Positions 1-5,314 of a stretch of 23,557 bases of DNA are shown in pieces. The stretch lies in IMG/VR virus record IMGVR_UViG_3300046692_000002, positions 1-23,557 of that record. One strand, 5' to 3'. Origin of the DNA: a virus. The notes beneath the pieces are model-generated. The model ran no database searches, was not told the origin of the DNA, and worked only from the letters and a program-made list of their open reading frames with translations. Numbering within the stretch: the first letter of the stretch is position 1; each line of letters opens with the position of its first letter. The translations under genes were made by a program, and so were the position numbers.

Positions 1-789
1 CAGGGACTCGGTGTCGTGGCTGTCGTCGTACCGCGTCACGCCCTTGCCGTTGATCCGGACAGCCTCACCGTGGTTGCCAGGTACAGCAGCCATCGTGAGA
101 CGAGCGACCAGCGGCGCGAACAGGAGCAGCGCGTGGAGCATCACTCGTCGGGTCAGGCGGATCTGCTCGTTCAGCGTGAGCACCGTGCGCCAGGTGTTGG
201 CCCCGCCCTGCGAGACGAAGCCCTCGATGTGGTCACCGAGCCAGGCGATGTGGACGTGGCCGATCGGGAACCGGAGCCGGTACTGCTCCAGCAGAGCAGC
301 CGCCTTGTTCAGGCAGTCGATGGTCCGTTCGAGCGTTCCCTCGACACCGTCGCCGTCGATCTTGCCGAACTGCATGTCGCCGATGGCGACGATGAAGGTG
401 AACTCCCCGTCCGTCTGCGACACTGTCACACTGGGGACGTAGTTGTCAACGGCTGCGATCAGCTCGTCCAGGGAGGGGCGCTCGAAGTCGAGCAGCGGGT
501 CGCGGCGCTTGAAGGTGTAGCGGTTGCTCACCCCGACGTCGCCGTTCGCCATGGTCCACTCGCCCGAGCGGAAGCCGGTGGCGATCCACAGCTCCGGGTC
601 CTCGCCCTTCGAGCGCAGGTACTCGGCAGCCGCGCTCTCGTCCACCTCGTCCGGCAGGCCCCGCACCGTCACCGCAGCGACGTCGCCGGTCACCTCGATC
701 TGTCGGGTGAAGTCCTTCTCGGGGTTGGTCTTGCGGGCGGGGACGCTCGGTCCGACAGGCTTCTTCAGGAGCTCATCCTTCAGAGACAC
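1..789 (-). CDS. Metallophosphoesterase, Mre11/SbcD-like (3' end cut by window)
   Basis: The minus-strand frame is open from a GTG at 787-789 to the window edge (263 codons). An AAGGAG site lies 8 bases before the GTG, and the gene overlaps the end of the upstream HTH gene by 17 bases. About 130 N-terminal residues of no recognised domain precede a calcineurin-like phosphoesterase core: IGDMQFG at residues 136-142, LGDHIEG at 184-190 and PGNHGE at 237-242. These match the GDxx, GD(H)xE and GNHE metal-binding motifs of the family. The first motif reads D-x-Q where many Mre11 proteins have D-x-H. Known family members are two-metal nucleases or phosphatases, and actinophage versions are often annotated as Mre11-like double-strand-break nucleases. 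Nuclease activity in DNA recombination is inference. The C-terminal metal ligands are outside the window. Confidence 0.85.
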   Translation of the reverse strand, partial: MSLKDELLKKPVGPSVPARKTNPEKDFTRQIEVTGDVAAVTVRGLPDEVDESAAAEYLRSKGEDPELWIATGFRSGEWTMANGDVGVSNRYTFKRRDPLLDFERPSLDELIAAVDNYVPSVTVSQTDGEFTFIVAIGDMQFGKIDGDGVEGTLERTIDCLNKAAALLEQYRLRFPIGHVHIAWLGDHIEGFVSQGGANTWRTVLTLNEQIRLTRRVMLHALLLFAPLVARLTMAAVPGNHGEAVRINGKGVTRYDDSHDTESL

Positions 790-982
790 GGTTCAGGCTC
801 CTTCGGTAGGTGCGGATCGTGGAGGCGGACACGTCGTGTCCGTACTTGCGCAGCGTGGTGGCCAGCCAGTCGGCTGACGTACCTCCGTAGAGGTGGTCGA
901 AGAACAGGTCTCGCTCACGGTCGCTGAGCTTCTGCCAGATCTGCTCGATGGACGGGAACCGGTCGGTGCCCGGCAGGGGCAT
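773..982 (-). CDS. Small helix-turn-helix DNA-binding protein
   Basis: 69 residues. The ATG at 980-982 overlaps the preceding stop as ATGA, so it is translationally coupled. The middle and C-terminal part (about residues 18-62, from LSDRERDLFFDHLYGG to STIRTYRRSL) looks like a compact HTH: a helix, a turn with a Tyr-Gly-Gly, a second helix (SADWLATTLRKYG), then a recognition-type helix (SASTIRTYRRSL) rich in Ser/Thr/Arg. Many actinophages carry similar short proteins beside primase and nuclease genes. Its target is not known. It could be a local transcription regulator or a replication accessory factor. The assignment rests on fold-like pattern only. Confidence 0.75.
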   Translation of the reverse strand: MPLPGTDRFPSIEQIWQKLSDRERDLFFDHLYGGTSADWLATTLRKYGHDVSASTIRTYRRSLNRVSEG

Positions 983-1326
983 CAGCCCTCACCTCGGTCG
1001 AGCTGGGCGATGGCAGCCACAGCCTGGGAGGCCAGGAGGATCAGCGCCTCGCGCCGGTCGGCGTCGGTGGTGGCAGCGCCCGCAGCGTGAGCGTCCTCCA
1101 GGAGGAGCCCGTCCGAGCCGAGCACGCCCCGACCCTCGCGGTACTTGTTGACCGTCGACCAGCGGTGCTCCTGCTGGGCGTGGTACGCCTGGCCACCCTC
1201 ACCGTTGTAGCCGCCCACGAAGGGGATGGCCGTCTCGGTCTCGGCCTTGGCCTTGACCTCGTTCAGGATGGCGGTGAGGGGGTTGGCCTTGCGGGTCGTC
1301 TTCTTCGTCTCGGTCGCCTCGGTCAC
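982..1326 (-). CDS. Hypothetical protein, possibly MazG/NTP-pyrophosphohydrolase-like
   Basis: 114 residues. The GTG at 1324-1326 overlaps the stop of the TOPRIM gene (GTGA) and has a GGAGG site 7 bases upstream. The N-terminus is lysine/threonine-rich (residues 1-14). The C-terminal half contains LLLEDAHAAG and then a long helix REALILLASQAVAAIAQLDR. That helix resembles the 'LR-E-L-x-QVAA-x-A-x-x-I-x-x-LDR' ending of phage MazG-like or dATP/dGTP pyrophosphohydrolase proteins. The metal-binding EExxE pattern expected of an active enzyme is not clear, so enzymatic activity is unsupported. It is reported as hypothetical with a weak family hint. Confidence 0.75.
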   Translation of the reverse strand: MTEATETKKTTRKANPLTAILNEVKAKAETETAIPFVGGYNGEGGQAYHAQQEHRWSTVNKYREGRGVLGSDGLLLEDAHAAGAATTDADRREALILLASQAVAAIAQLDRGEG

Positions 1327-1988
1327 TTCGAGTCCTCCGTCTTCATCAGTGCGTAGAGGGCGTCAGCCCCGTGCTTCAGGTAGGTGTCGGTCACGTCGCC
1401 GTCACGCAGGCGCACGCCCTTGGCGGAGCGCAGCGAGCGGGTGATCTTGGCGACGAGCTCGGCTCCAGCGTCGTCCGGGTCACCGAAGACCCAGACCCGG
1501 TTGAAGCCAGCGAGCATCCGTCGGTAGTGGTTGCGCCAGCCCTGTGCGCCAGGGACGGCGACAGCCGGGATGCCGATCATGTTCAGGACCATCGCGTCGA
1601 ACTCGCCCTCGGTCACGGCGATCTCGGTGTCAGCCCGGTGGACGGCCCCGACGTTGAACATCCGGGGCGGCTCGTCCTTCATGCCCATGTACTTGCCGTG
1701 ACCGAAGTCCCGGTGGTTGTGCTCCTGGATGCAGCGGAAGCGCATCGAGAGCGGCTTGCCGTTCCGGTCCAGGTAGGGGATCGCGAGGAAGCCTCGGAAC
1801 CTCTCATGCCCAGGGAACGGATCAGCTACGACGCCAACGCGGTTGGTAACCGCCGCCGTTCGATCCAGCCCCCGACCGACCAGGTACCTTGCGGCTTCCG
1901 CCGTAACGGCTGCCTCGTAGCTGCTCGTCGCTTCTTCCAGAGCTTCCCTCTGGGAGGCCGAGAGTGGTTGCAACGGTTCGTGCTCCAC
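1323..1988 (-). CDS. DNA primase, TOPRIM catalytic part
   Basis: 221 residues from a GTG at 1986-1988. An AAGGAGG lies upstream at a rather long 12-base spacing, so the start is uncertain. Residues 12-40 (QREALEEATSSYEAAV to YLVGRGL) match the helical linker that follows the zinc finger in DnaG-type primases. The TOPRIM signature is visible as TEGEFDA at about 126-132 (catalytic Glu) and FGDPDDAG at 168-175 (the DxD metal motif). The zinc finger itself lies in a different frame, in the overlapping upstream gene. The two CDS therefore together make one DnaG-like primase, either as two interacting proteins or through a +1 frameshift. It synthesises RNA primers at the replication fork, presumably with the neighbouring RecA/DnaB-like ATPase. 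Confidence 0.88.
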   Translation of the reverse strand: MEHEPLQPLSASQREALEEATSSYEAAVTAEAARYLVGRGLDRTAAVTNRVGVVADPFPGHERFRGFLAIPYLDRNGKPLSMRFRCIQEHNHRDFGHGKYMGMKDEPPRMFNVGAVHRADTEIAVTEGEFDAMVLNMIGIPAVAVPGAQGWRNHYRRMLAGFNRVWVFGDPDDAGAELVAKITRSLRSAKGVRLRDGDVTDTYLKHGADALYALMKTEDSK

Positions 1989-2259
1989 GGAAGTCTGTCC
2001 CCTCCTTCAACATGATCATCGTGTAACTGTCGCCGCCTTCTCCGCAGGAGTGGCAGCGCCAGAGCCCCTTGTCCGTGTTGTAGGACATCGAGGGTGTGTT
2101 GTCGTCGTGCAGTGGGCAGTGGCCCATGCCGGTCGCCCGCTCAGGGTTGAAGTCGACCTCGTAGTGGTCGAGCACCGCCGAGAGCTCGGGCTTGGTGTCG
2201 TCGTCGTTGTCCCAGCTCCTGCCCTTCGGCTTGCTGGGCTCTCTCCACTGGATGGCCAT
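1822..2259 (-). CDS. DNA primase zinc-finger part (CHC2-like)
   Basis: The ATG at 2257-2259 directly follows the stop of a 36-codon gene (TAGATG). About residues 24-105 form a CHC2-type primase zinc-binding domain: CPLH at 48-51 and CHSC at 69-72 give Cys48, His51, Cys69 and Cys72. They are followed by the usual 'GGDSYTMIMLKEG' helix. This domain recognises template DNA in DnaG primases. After about residue 105 the frame continues for 40 residues of Gly/Ser/Arg-rich sequence with no family resemblance, overlapping the TOPRIM CDS by 167 bases. That tail looks like out-of-frame translation, which suggests a frameshift or a truncated real product. A frame-B stop (TGA, around 2008-2010) rules out simple upstream extension of the TOPRIM frame. 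Confidence 0.85.
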   Translation of the reverse strand: MAIQWREPSKPKGRSWDNDDDTKPELSAVLDHYEVDFNPERATGMGHCPLHDDNTPSMSYNTDKGLWRCHSCGEGGDSYTMIMLKEGTDFRGARTVATTLGLPEGSSGRSDEQLRGSRYGGSRKVPGRSGAGSNGGGYQPRWRRS

Positions 2260-2370
2260 CTACACGACCACCCCGTACCGCTCCTCGACGGCGAGGATGG
2301 TCGGGAGATCCGACTCGTCATCCAGGAGGAAGGCGAGGAACGCCTCGACCTCCTGCTCGAACTCGCTCAT
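2260..2370 (-). CDS. Small acidic hypothetical protein, 36 aa
   Basis: This short frame has ATG at 2368-2370 and TAG at 2260-2262. Its start overlaps the stop of the upstream nuclease gene as ATGA. Its stop abuts the primase ATG, so it fills the gap exactly. The product begins MSEFEQEVEAFLAF and ends ERYGVVV. It is acidic (about ten Asp/Glu) and predicted to be largely helical. The tight coupling on both sides and the GC-biased third codon positions support real translation. No family is recognised. It could be an accessory peptide of the primase or the nuclease, or merely a translational coupling device. Confidence 0.6.
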   Translation of the reverse strand: MSEFEQEVEAFLAFLLDDESDLPTILAVEERYGVVV

Positions 2371-2732
2371 GCGGCATCGTCCAGACCGAAGAACCGCTCC
2401 ACCGTGGTGATCACGTACGCCTTGCGCCAGGGCTTGCGGTACGCCTTCACGATCACGACGCCGTCGACCAGCTCGGGGTCCAGTCCCCGATGGGAGGCGT
2501 AGTGGCCGACCTCGGCCTCCATCTCCTTGACGAACTGGTTGGGGTCCATCTTCGCGTTCTTCGCCTCGATGACCCAGGTCTTGCCGTTCCAGGACCGGAT
2601 GACCAGGTCACCCTCGTCCTCACTGCCGTTCAGGTGCAGGTGCTCGATGTCGAAGCCGGTGGCACGGAACTTGTTCTTCAGCTCGTTCTCCCACTCGGCC
2701 CCCTTCTTCTTGTTTCTGACGGGGTTGCTCAC
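2367..2732 (-). CDS. PD-(D/E)xK nuclease, Holliday-junction-resolvase/VRR-NUC-like
   Basis: 121 residues from a GTG at 2730-2732, chosen because AAGGGAG lies about 9 bases upstream. The open frame extends further but has no better start. A basic N-terminus (NKKKGAEWENEL, with conserved-type Glu near 13-16) is followed by GDLVI (Asp42) and VIEAKN (Glu56-x-Lys58). This is the E...D...ExK arrangement of archaeal-type resolvase and VRR-NUC folds. Family members are Mg-dependent endonucleases that cut branched or recombination DNA. Its place between the RecA/DnaB-like ATPase and the primase fits a role in resolving phage replication or recombination intermediates. The exact substrate is inference. 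Confidence 0.85.
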   Translation of the reverse strand: MSNPVRNKKKGAEWENELKNKFRATGFDIEHLHLNGSEDEGDLVIRSWNGKTWVIEAKNAKMDPNQFVKEMEAEVGHYASHRGLDPELVDGVVIVKAYRKPWRKAYVITTVERFFGLDDAA

Positions 2733-2806
2733 ACTCTCACACTCCCTTCGAGGAGAGGGGACCTTGCGGCCCCCTGCTCCGTCTTCGTACACAGTAACAC
2801 ACTCGG

Positions 2807-3694
2807 TCAGCCCAGGCCCAGACGTTCGAGCGCCTGAGTTGGCGACCAGTCCGCAGCCTTCACTGCCTCCTGCACCTGCGGCTTGGTCATGACGTCCAGC
2901 TTGGAGAAGCGGGTCACGTCCGGGTGGCAGCGCATCATGGCGTAGCTCCGGGCGGTCGGGTCACACGGACCCATGCGCTGCTTCACGCAGGCGACTCGGT
3001 ACTCCAGCGACGTCGGGTCGAGAGCCACCGTCAGGGACAGCTCGGGCTTCTCGGAGAGACCGCCCTTCACCTGGTCACGGGACGGGGGAGCCCACGGGTC
3101 GCTCTTGGCTTCCCAGCTCTTGTCGCTCGCGTGGTGGAGGATGATCACCGTCGCGCCGGTAGCGCGGGCCAGCTCGGTCGCGTTGGACATGACCGCCATC
3201 TGCTCGGTGTAGTCCGACTCGGCACCCTCGAAGTCCATCAGGTTGTCGAAGACGATCACCTCGGGGTAGGCGTCCCACAGCTCGACGTACGCCTCCAACT
3301 CCTCATCGACGGCACGCCAGGTGATGGGAGATCCGAAGGAGAAGGTGATGTTCGAGTGGGACAGCGCGTCGATGTAGCCCTGACGGTGCTTGCCGCCCTG
3401 CGCCATGCCAGCCTCGACCATCTCGGTCGTGTCGCCAGTCGCCATCGAGGCGAGGCGCGAGGACGCCGTGAAGGCGCTCATGTCGGCGGAGAAGTAGAGG
3501 GAGGGCAGGTTCATCGACGCCACCCAGAACAGGGCGAAGCCGGACTTCTGCGTGCCGGACCGACCGGCGATCATGATGACCTCGCCGTGGCGAGGACGCA
3601 CGCCCTTCTGGTACAGGGCCTCGAACGCCTCGACGCGGGGGAGCTCTCGTCCCGACTCCGCGTGAAGCGACAGGGACCTTCCAGGGGTGAGCAC
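2807..3694 (-). CDS. RecA/DnaB-fold ATPase, putative replicative helicase
   Basis: 295 residues from a GTG at 3692-3694 that shares one base with the TAG of the deaminase gene (TAGTG). It has a GAGGAG site 7 bases upstream, so longer in-frame starts are unlikely. The Walker A motif is GRSGTQKS at residues 44-51. The Walker B motif is VIVFDN at about 146-151. A later VIILHH segment corresponds to the RecA-fold strand with a polar sensor. Size and motifs suit a single-domain RecA-like ATPase of the DnaB/RepA type: ATP-driven unwinding or loading at the phage fork. The adjacent primase supports helicase function. A recombinase (RecA/Sak4-like) role is the main alternative. Confidence 0.85.
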   Translation of the reverse strand: MLTPGRSLSLHAESGRELPRVEAFEALYQKGVRPRHGEVIMIAGRSGTQKSGFALFWVASMNLPSLYFSADMSAFTASSRLASMATGDTTEMVEAGMAQGGKHRQGYIDALSHSNITFSFGSPITWRAVDEELEAYVELWDAYPEVIVFDNLMDFEGAESDYTEQMAVMSNATELARATGATVIILHHASDKSWEAKSDPWAPPSRDQVKGGLSEKPELSLTVALDPTSLEYRVACVKQRMGPCDPTARSYAMMRCHPDVTRFSKLDVMTKPQVQEAVKAADWSPTQALERLGLG

Positions 3695-4098
3695 TACTTG
3701 TCTCCTCTCACGATCACACGCTCGACTCCAACGGCGGTGATCAGGGTCTGGCAGGCCGGGCACGGCTTGCGGGTCACGTACACCGTCGAGCCCTTCAGCT
3801 CGTCGGGGTGGACACCCTTGTCCAGGGCGTCTCGGATGGCGTTGCGCTCGGCGTGGTCAGCCGCGCAGTTCGCGTAGTCGCTGTCGGGGGCACACTCGTC
3901 GCGGGTCAGTCGACCTCGGGGACAGTTGCCAGCCGTCGCACAGCCGGGGATGCCGGGCGGGAGTCCGTTGTACCCCACGCCCAGGATGCGCTTGCGCTTG
4001 TTCAGGATGACGCAGCCCACCTGGGACCGCGTGCAGTCCGCCATCGTGGCCACCTCATCAGCGATGTTCAGCGCCCACTCGTCTCGTTCAGGTCTCAC
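3694..4098 (-). CDS. Deoxycytidylate (dCMP) deaminase
   Basis: 134 residues from a GTG at 4096-4098 behind GAGAGGAGG. The catalytic zinc motif is complete: HAE at 82-84 and CPAC at 113-116 (His82, Glu84 as proton shuttle, Cys113, Cys116). Additional cysteines (near 53, 59, 69 and 78) resemble the second structural zinc site of T4-type dCMP deaminases. The enzyme converts dCMP to dUMP, feeding thymidylate synthesis. Several phages use it to balance dNTP pools during replication. It is preceded by a UUCG-loop terminator, so its expression may be partly separated from the genes upstream. No thymidylate synthase is visible in the window. Confidence 0.93.
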   Translation of the reverse strand: MRPERDEWALNIADEVATMADCTRSQVGCVILNKRKRILGVGYNGLPPGIPGCATAGNCPRGRLTRDECAPDSDYANCAADHAERNAIRDALDKGVHPDELKGSTVYVTRKPCPACQTLITAVGVERVIVRGDK

Positions 4099-4122
4099 TC
4101 GACCTCCTCTCTCACTGCCCCA

Positions 4123-4150
4123 AGGGGGACGCTCCGAAGAACGCCCCCCT
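4123..4150 (-). terminator. Hairpin with UUCG tetraloop
   Basis: The minus strand forms a 12-bp stem (AGGGGGGCGTTC pairing with GAGCGTCCCCCT, two G-U wobbles) closed by the exceptionally stable loop TTCG. It lies between the stop of the putative ssDNA-binding gene (4171) and the start of dCMP deaminase (4098). There is no U-tract, as is common for high-GC actinobacterial terminators. It may attenuate rather than fully stop transcription, because no clear promoter follows it. Confidence 0.7.
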
Positions 4151-4170
4151 ACGGGTCACACTGTCACACC

Positions 4171-4605
4171 TCAGTCGAAGTCGGGCGCAGCGTCGAGCGC
4201 CGCGTTGACCTCCGCCTCACGCTTGGTCGCGTAGTCGATGACCTTCTGCTGAGCAGCGCGCTCAGCCTGACGCCACACCCACGCCGGGTAGGCACCCGGC
4301 TTCTTGGCCGGGATCTGGGCCAGGGTCACGATGGTCGCGCCACCGACGATCGCCTCCAGGTCACGGGCGAGGACGGTCTGCTCGATCCTCTGGCCCTTCG
4401 CGATCTCCGGACGGCCAGCGTCCAGGTCGGCCTGCGTCTTGAAGACGGAGACGTCCGCGAGGACCGAGTCCTTCGGGCCGTTCGGGGTCGGACGCTGACG
4501 GTCGAACTGCTTGACCTCGATGAGGATCGCGACCGCGTCGACGTTGTCCTTCGGCTTGAACCAGCCGCCGCCCTGCGTGGGGATGTCCATGAAGTTGAGA
4601 GCCAC
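4171..4605 (-). CDS. Putative OB-fold / single-stranded-DNA-binding protein
   Basis: 144 residues from a GTG at 4603-4605 with AAGGAG 8 bases upstream. The protein begins MALNFMDIP, almost the same as the exonuclease gene at 5289-6257 (MALNFMEIP). The body (about residues 20-115) alternates strands: AVAILIEVKQF, SVLADVSVF, then a GQRIEQTVLA...GGATIVTLAQIPAKKPGAYPAWVW segment. This is a beta-barrel-like pattern consistent with phage ssDNA-binding OB folds. A helical lysine/glutamate-rich tail ends in acidic residues (AAPDFD), as SSB tails often do. Its place among exonuclease, helicase and primase genes supports an ssDNA-binding role. This is inference, since no diagnostic motif is present. 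Confidence 0.8.
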   Translation of the reverse strand: MALNFMDIPTQGGGWFKPKDNVDAVAILIEVKQFDRQRPTPNGPKDSVLADVSVFKTQADLDAGRPEIAKGQRIEQTVLARDLEAIVGGATIVTLAQIPAKKPGAYPAWVWRQAERAAQQKVIDYATKREAEVNAALDAAPDFD

Positions 4606-4671
4606 TGTGAAGTCTCCTTTGTTCTGTGAGTCGATGCTCGGTGTCTGTTGGGGTGGGTGGTGCTGGTCCTG

Positions 4672-5154
4672 CTACGCGGCGCTGAGGGCCTTGCCCTTCG
4701 CCTTCCACGCAGCCATCACGGACGGGTCGGAGAAGAAGCTCTGGTTCTCAGCCCAGAGGCGCTTCAGCGAAGCGACGTCGGTCTGCTTCTCGATCTCGCC
4801 CAGGATGTAGGCGTTGGGGTCCTCGGCCTGCTGGTTGTCAGCGACCGTGTGGACGGGGGTCGAGCTCTGCGCCGCAGCCCAGGGGTCACCGCTCGGTGCC
4901 GGGGCCGGGGGGGCCGCCGCCTCAGAGGGCGGGATGATCGTGCCACCAAGGAAGCGGGCGATGTTGCCCTTCCCGTGGGCCAGGCTGGTCATCTCTACGA
5001 CCAGCTCGCTCAGCGTCAACTCGCTCACACTGTCACGCATGACGCCGAAGTAGGAGATGATGTCCTCGCGGACCTCGTCCGGGCTGCCCTTGAAGACCGC
5101 CCAGGTCTCCTCGTAGCCCTTGCCGTACTTGATGGTGACGGTCAGTTCCCTCAC
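4672..5154 (-). CDS. Hypothetical protein of recombination/replication cluster
   Basis: 160 residues from a GTG at 5152-5154, with GGAG 9 bases upstream and a purine-rich leader. Three regions can be seen. A folded N-terminal part (residues 1-70) runs from RELTVTIKYGKGYEETW to ARFLGG. An Ala/Pro-rich linker follows (about 77-95). A C-terminal helical part (about 112-158) contains DVASLKRLWAENQSFF and DPSVMAAWKAKGKAL. No family is firmly recognised. It is the first gene after the best-matching promoter in the window and sits between exonuclease and putative ssDNA-binding genes, so a recombination-partner or ssDNA-handling role is possible but unproven. The 66 bases between it and the next gene hold no further gene. 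Confidence 0.75.
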   Translation of the reverse strand: MRELTVTIKYGKGYEETWAVFKGSPDEVREDIISYFGVMRDSVSELTLSELVVEMTSLAHGKGNIARFLGGTIIPPSEAAAPPAPAPSGDPWAAAQSSTPVHTVADNQQAEDPNAYILGEIEKQTDVASLKRLWAENQSFFSDPSVMAAWKAKGKALSAA

Positions 5155-5183
5155 GCGGTGTAGCTCCTCTCTCTGTTCTCTCT

Positions 5184-5204
5184 CTGTCTTGGTACAAGTT
5201 ACAC
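5184..5204. repeat. 21-bp operator-like repeat, copy 1
   Basis: Read on the plus strand this copy is CTGTCTTGGTACAAGTTACAC, abbreviated CTGnCTTGnTnCAAGTTACAC in common with the second copy exactly 90 bases away. The two copies match at 18 of 21 positions. The centre is an imperfect-spacer palindrome CTTG-3-CAAG. It covers the -10 element and the expected transcription start, where a repressor would block polymerase. Confidence 0.6.
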
Positions 5205-5224
5205 GATCCGGGGGTCGGTGTCAA
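5196..5224 (-). promoter_or_regulatory. Sigma70-type promoter, TTGACA-17-TAACTT
   Basis: On the minus strand a perfect -35 (TTGACA, 5219-5224) is followed by a 17-base spacer and TAACTT (5196-5201). The expected start of transcription is near 5189, about 35 bases before the GTG of the gene at 4672-5154. It is the best match to the housekeeping sigma consensus in the window. The -10 is embedded in the repeat at 5184-5204. Confidence 0.75.
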
Positions 5225-5273
5225 CCTCCCGGTCCGGCGACTTGCGCCTCCAGTTCGTCGCTACCGCGTCGCC

Positions 5274-5294
5274 CTGACTTGATCCAAGTTACAC
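5274..5294. repeat. 21-bp operator-like repeat, copy 2
   Basis: This copy matches the one at 5184-5204 in 18 of 21 bases, with the same CTTG-3-CAAG inverted repeat followed by TTACAC. It overlaps the stop codon of the exonuclease gene and the -10 of the second promoter. A role as a binding site is inference from its position and symmetry. Confidence 0.55.
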
Positions 5295-5314
5295 ACTCGC
5301 GGCGGAAGAAGCAA
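5286..5314 (-). promoter_or_regulatory. Second, weaker tandem promoter TTGCTT-17-TAACTT
   Basis: The minus strand shows TTGCTT (5309-5314), a 17-base spacer and the same TAACTT (5286-5291) as the downstream promoter, inside the second copy of the 21-bp repeat. The -35 is inside the end of the exonuclease gene and matches the consensus only at TTG. Function is plausible but less certain than for 5196-5224. Confidence 0.4.

Noticed and set aside
16-927. Long plus-strand open frame opposite the metallophosphoesterase
   Set aside because: It is complementary to clear minus-strand genes with catalytic motifs and ribosome sites. Its translation is a Val/Arg/Gly-rich shadow typical of high-GC DNA.
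3695-3763. Longer start for the RecA/DnaB-like ATPase
   Set aside because: The extra 23 residues overlap the deaminase end and read like shadow sequence. The GTG at 3694 has GAGGAG and TAGTG coupling.
3808-4629. Plus-strand open frame across deaminase and putative ssDNA-binding genes
   Set aside because: It spans two minus-strand genes and a terminator, has no ribosome site, and its composition is that of an antisense shadow.
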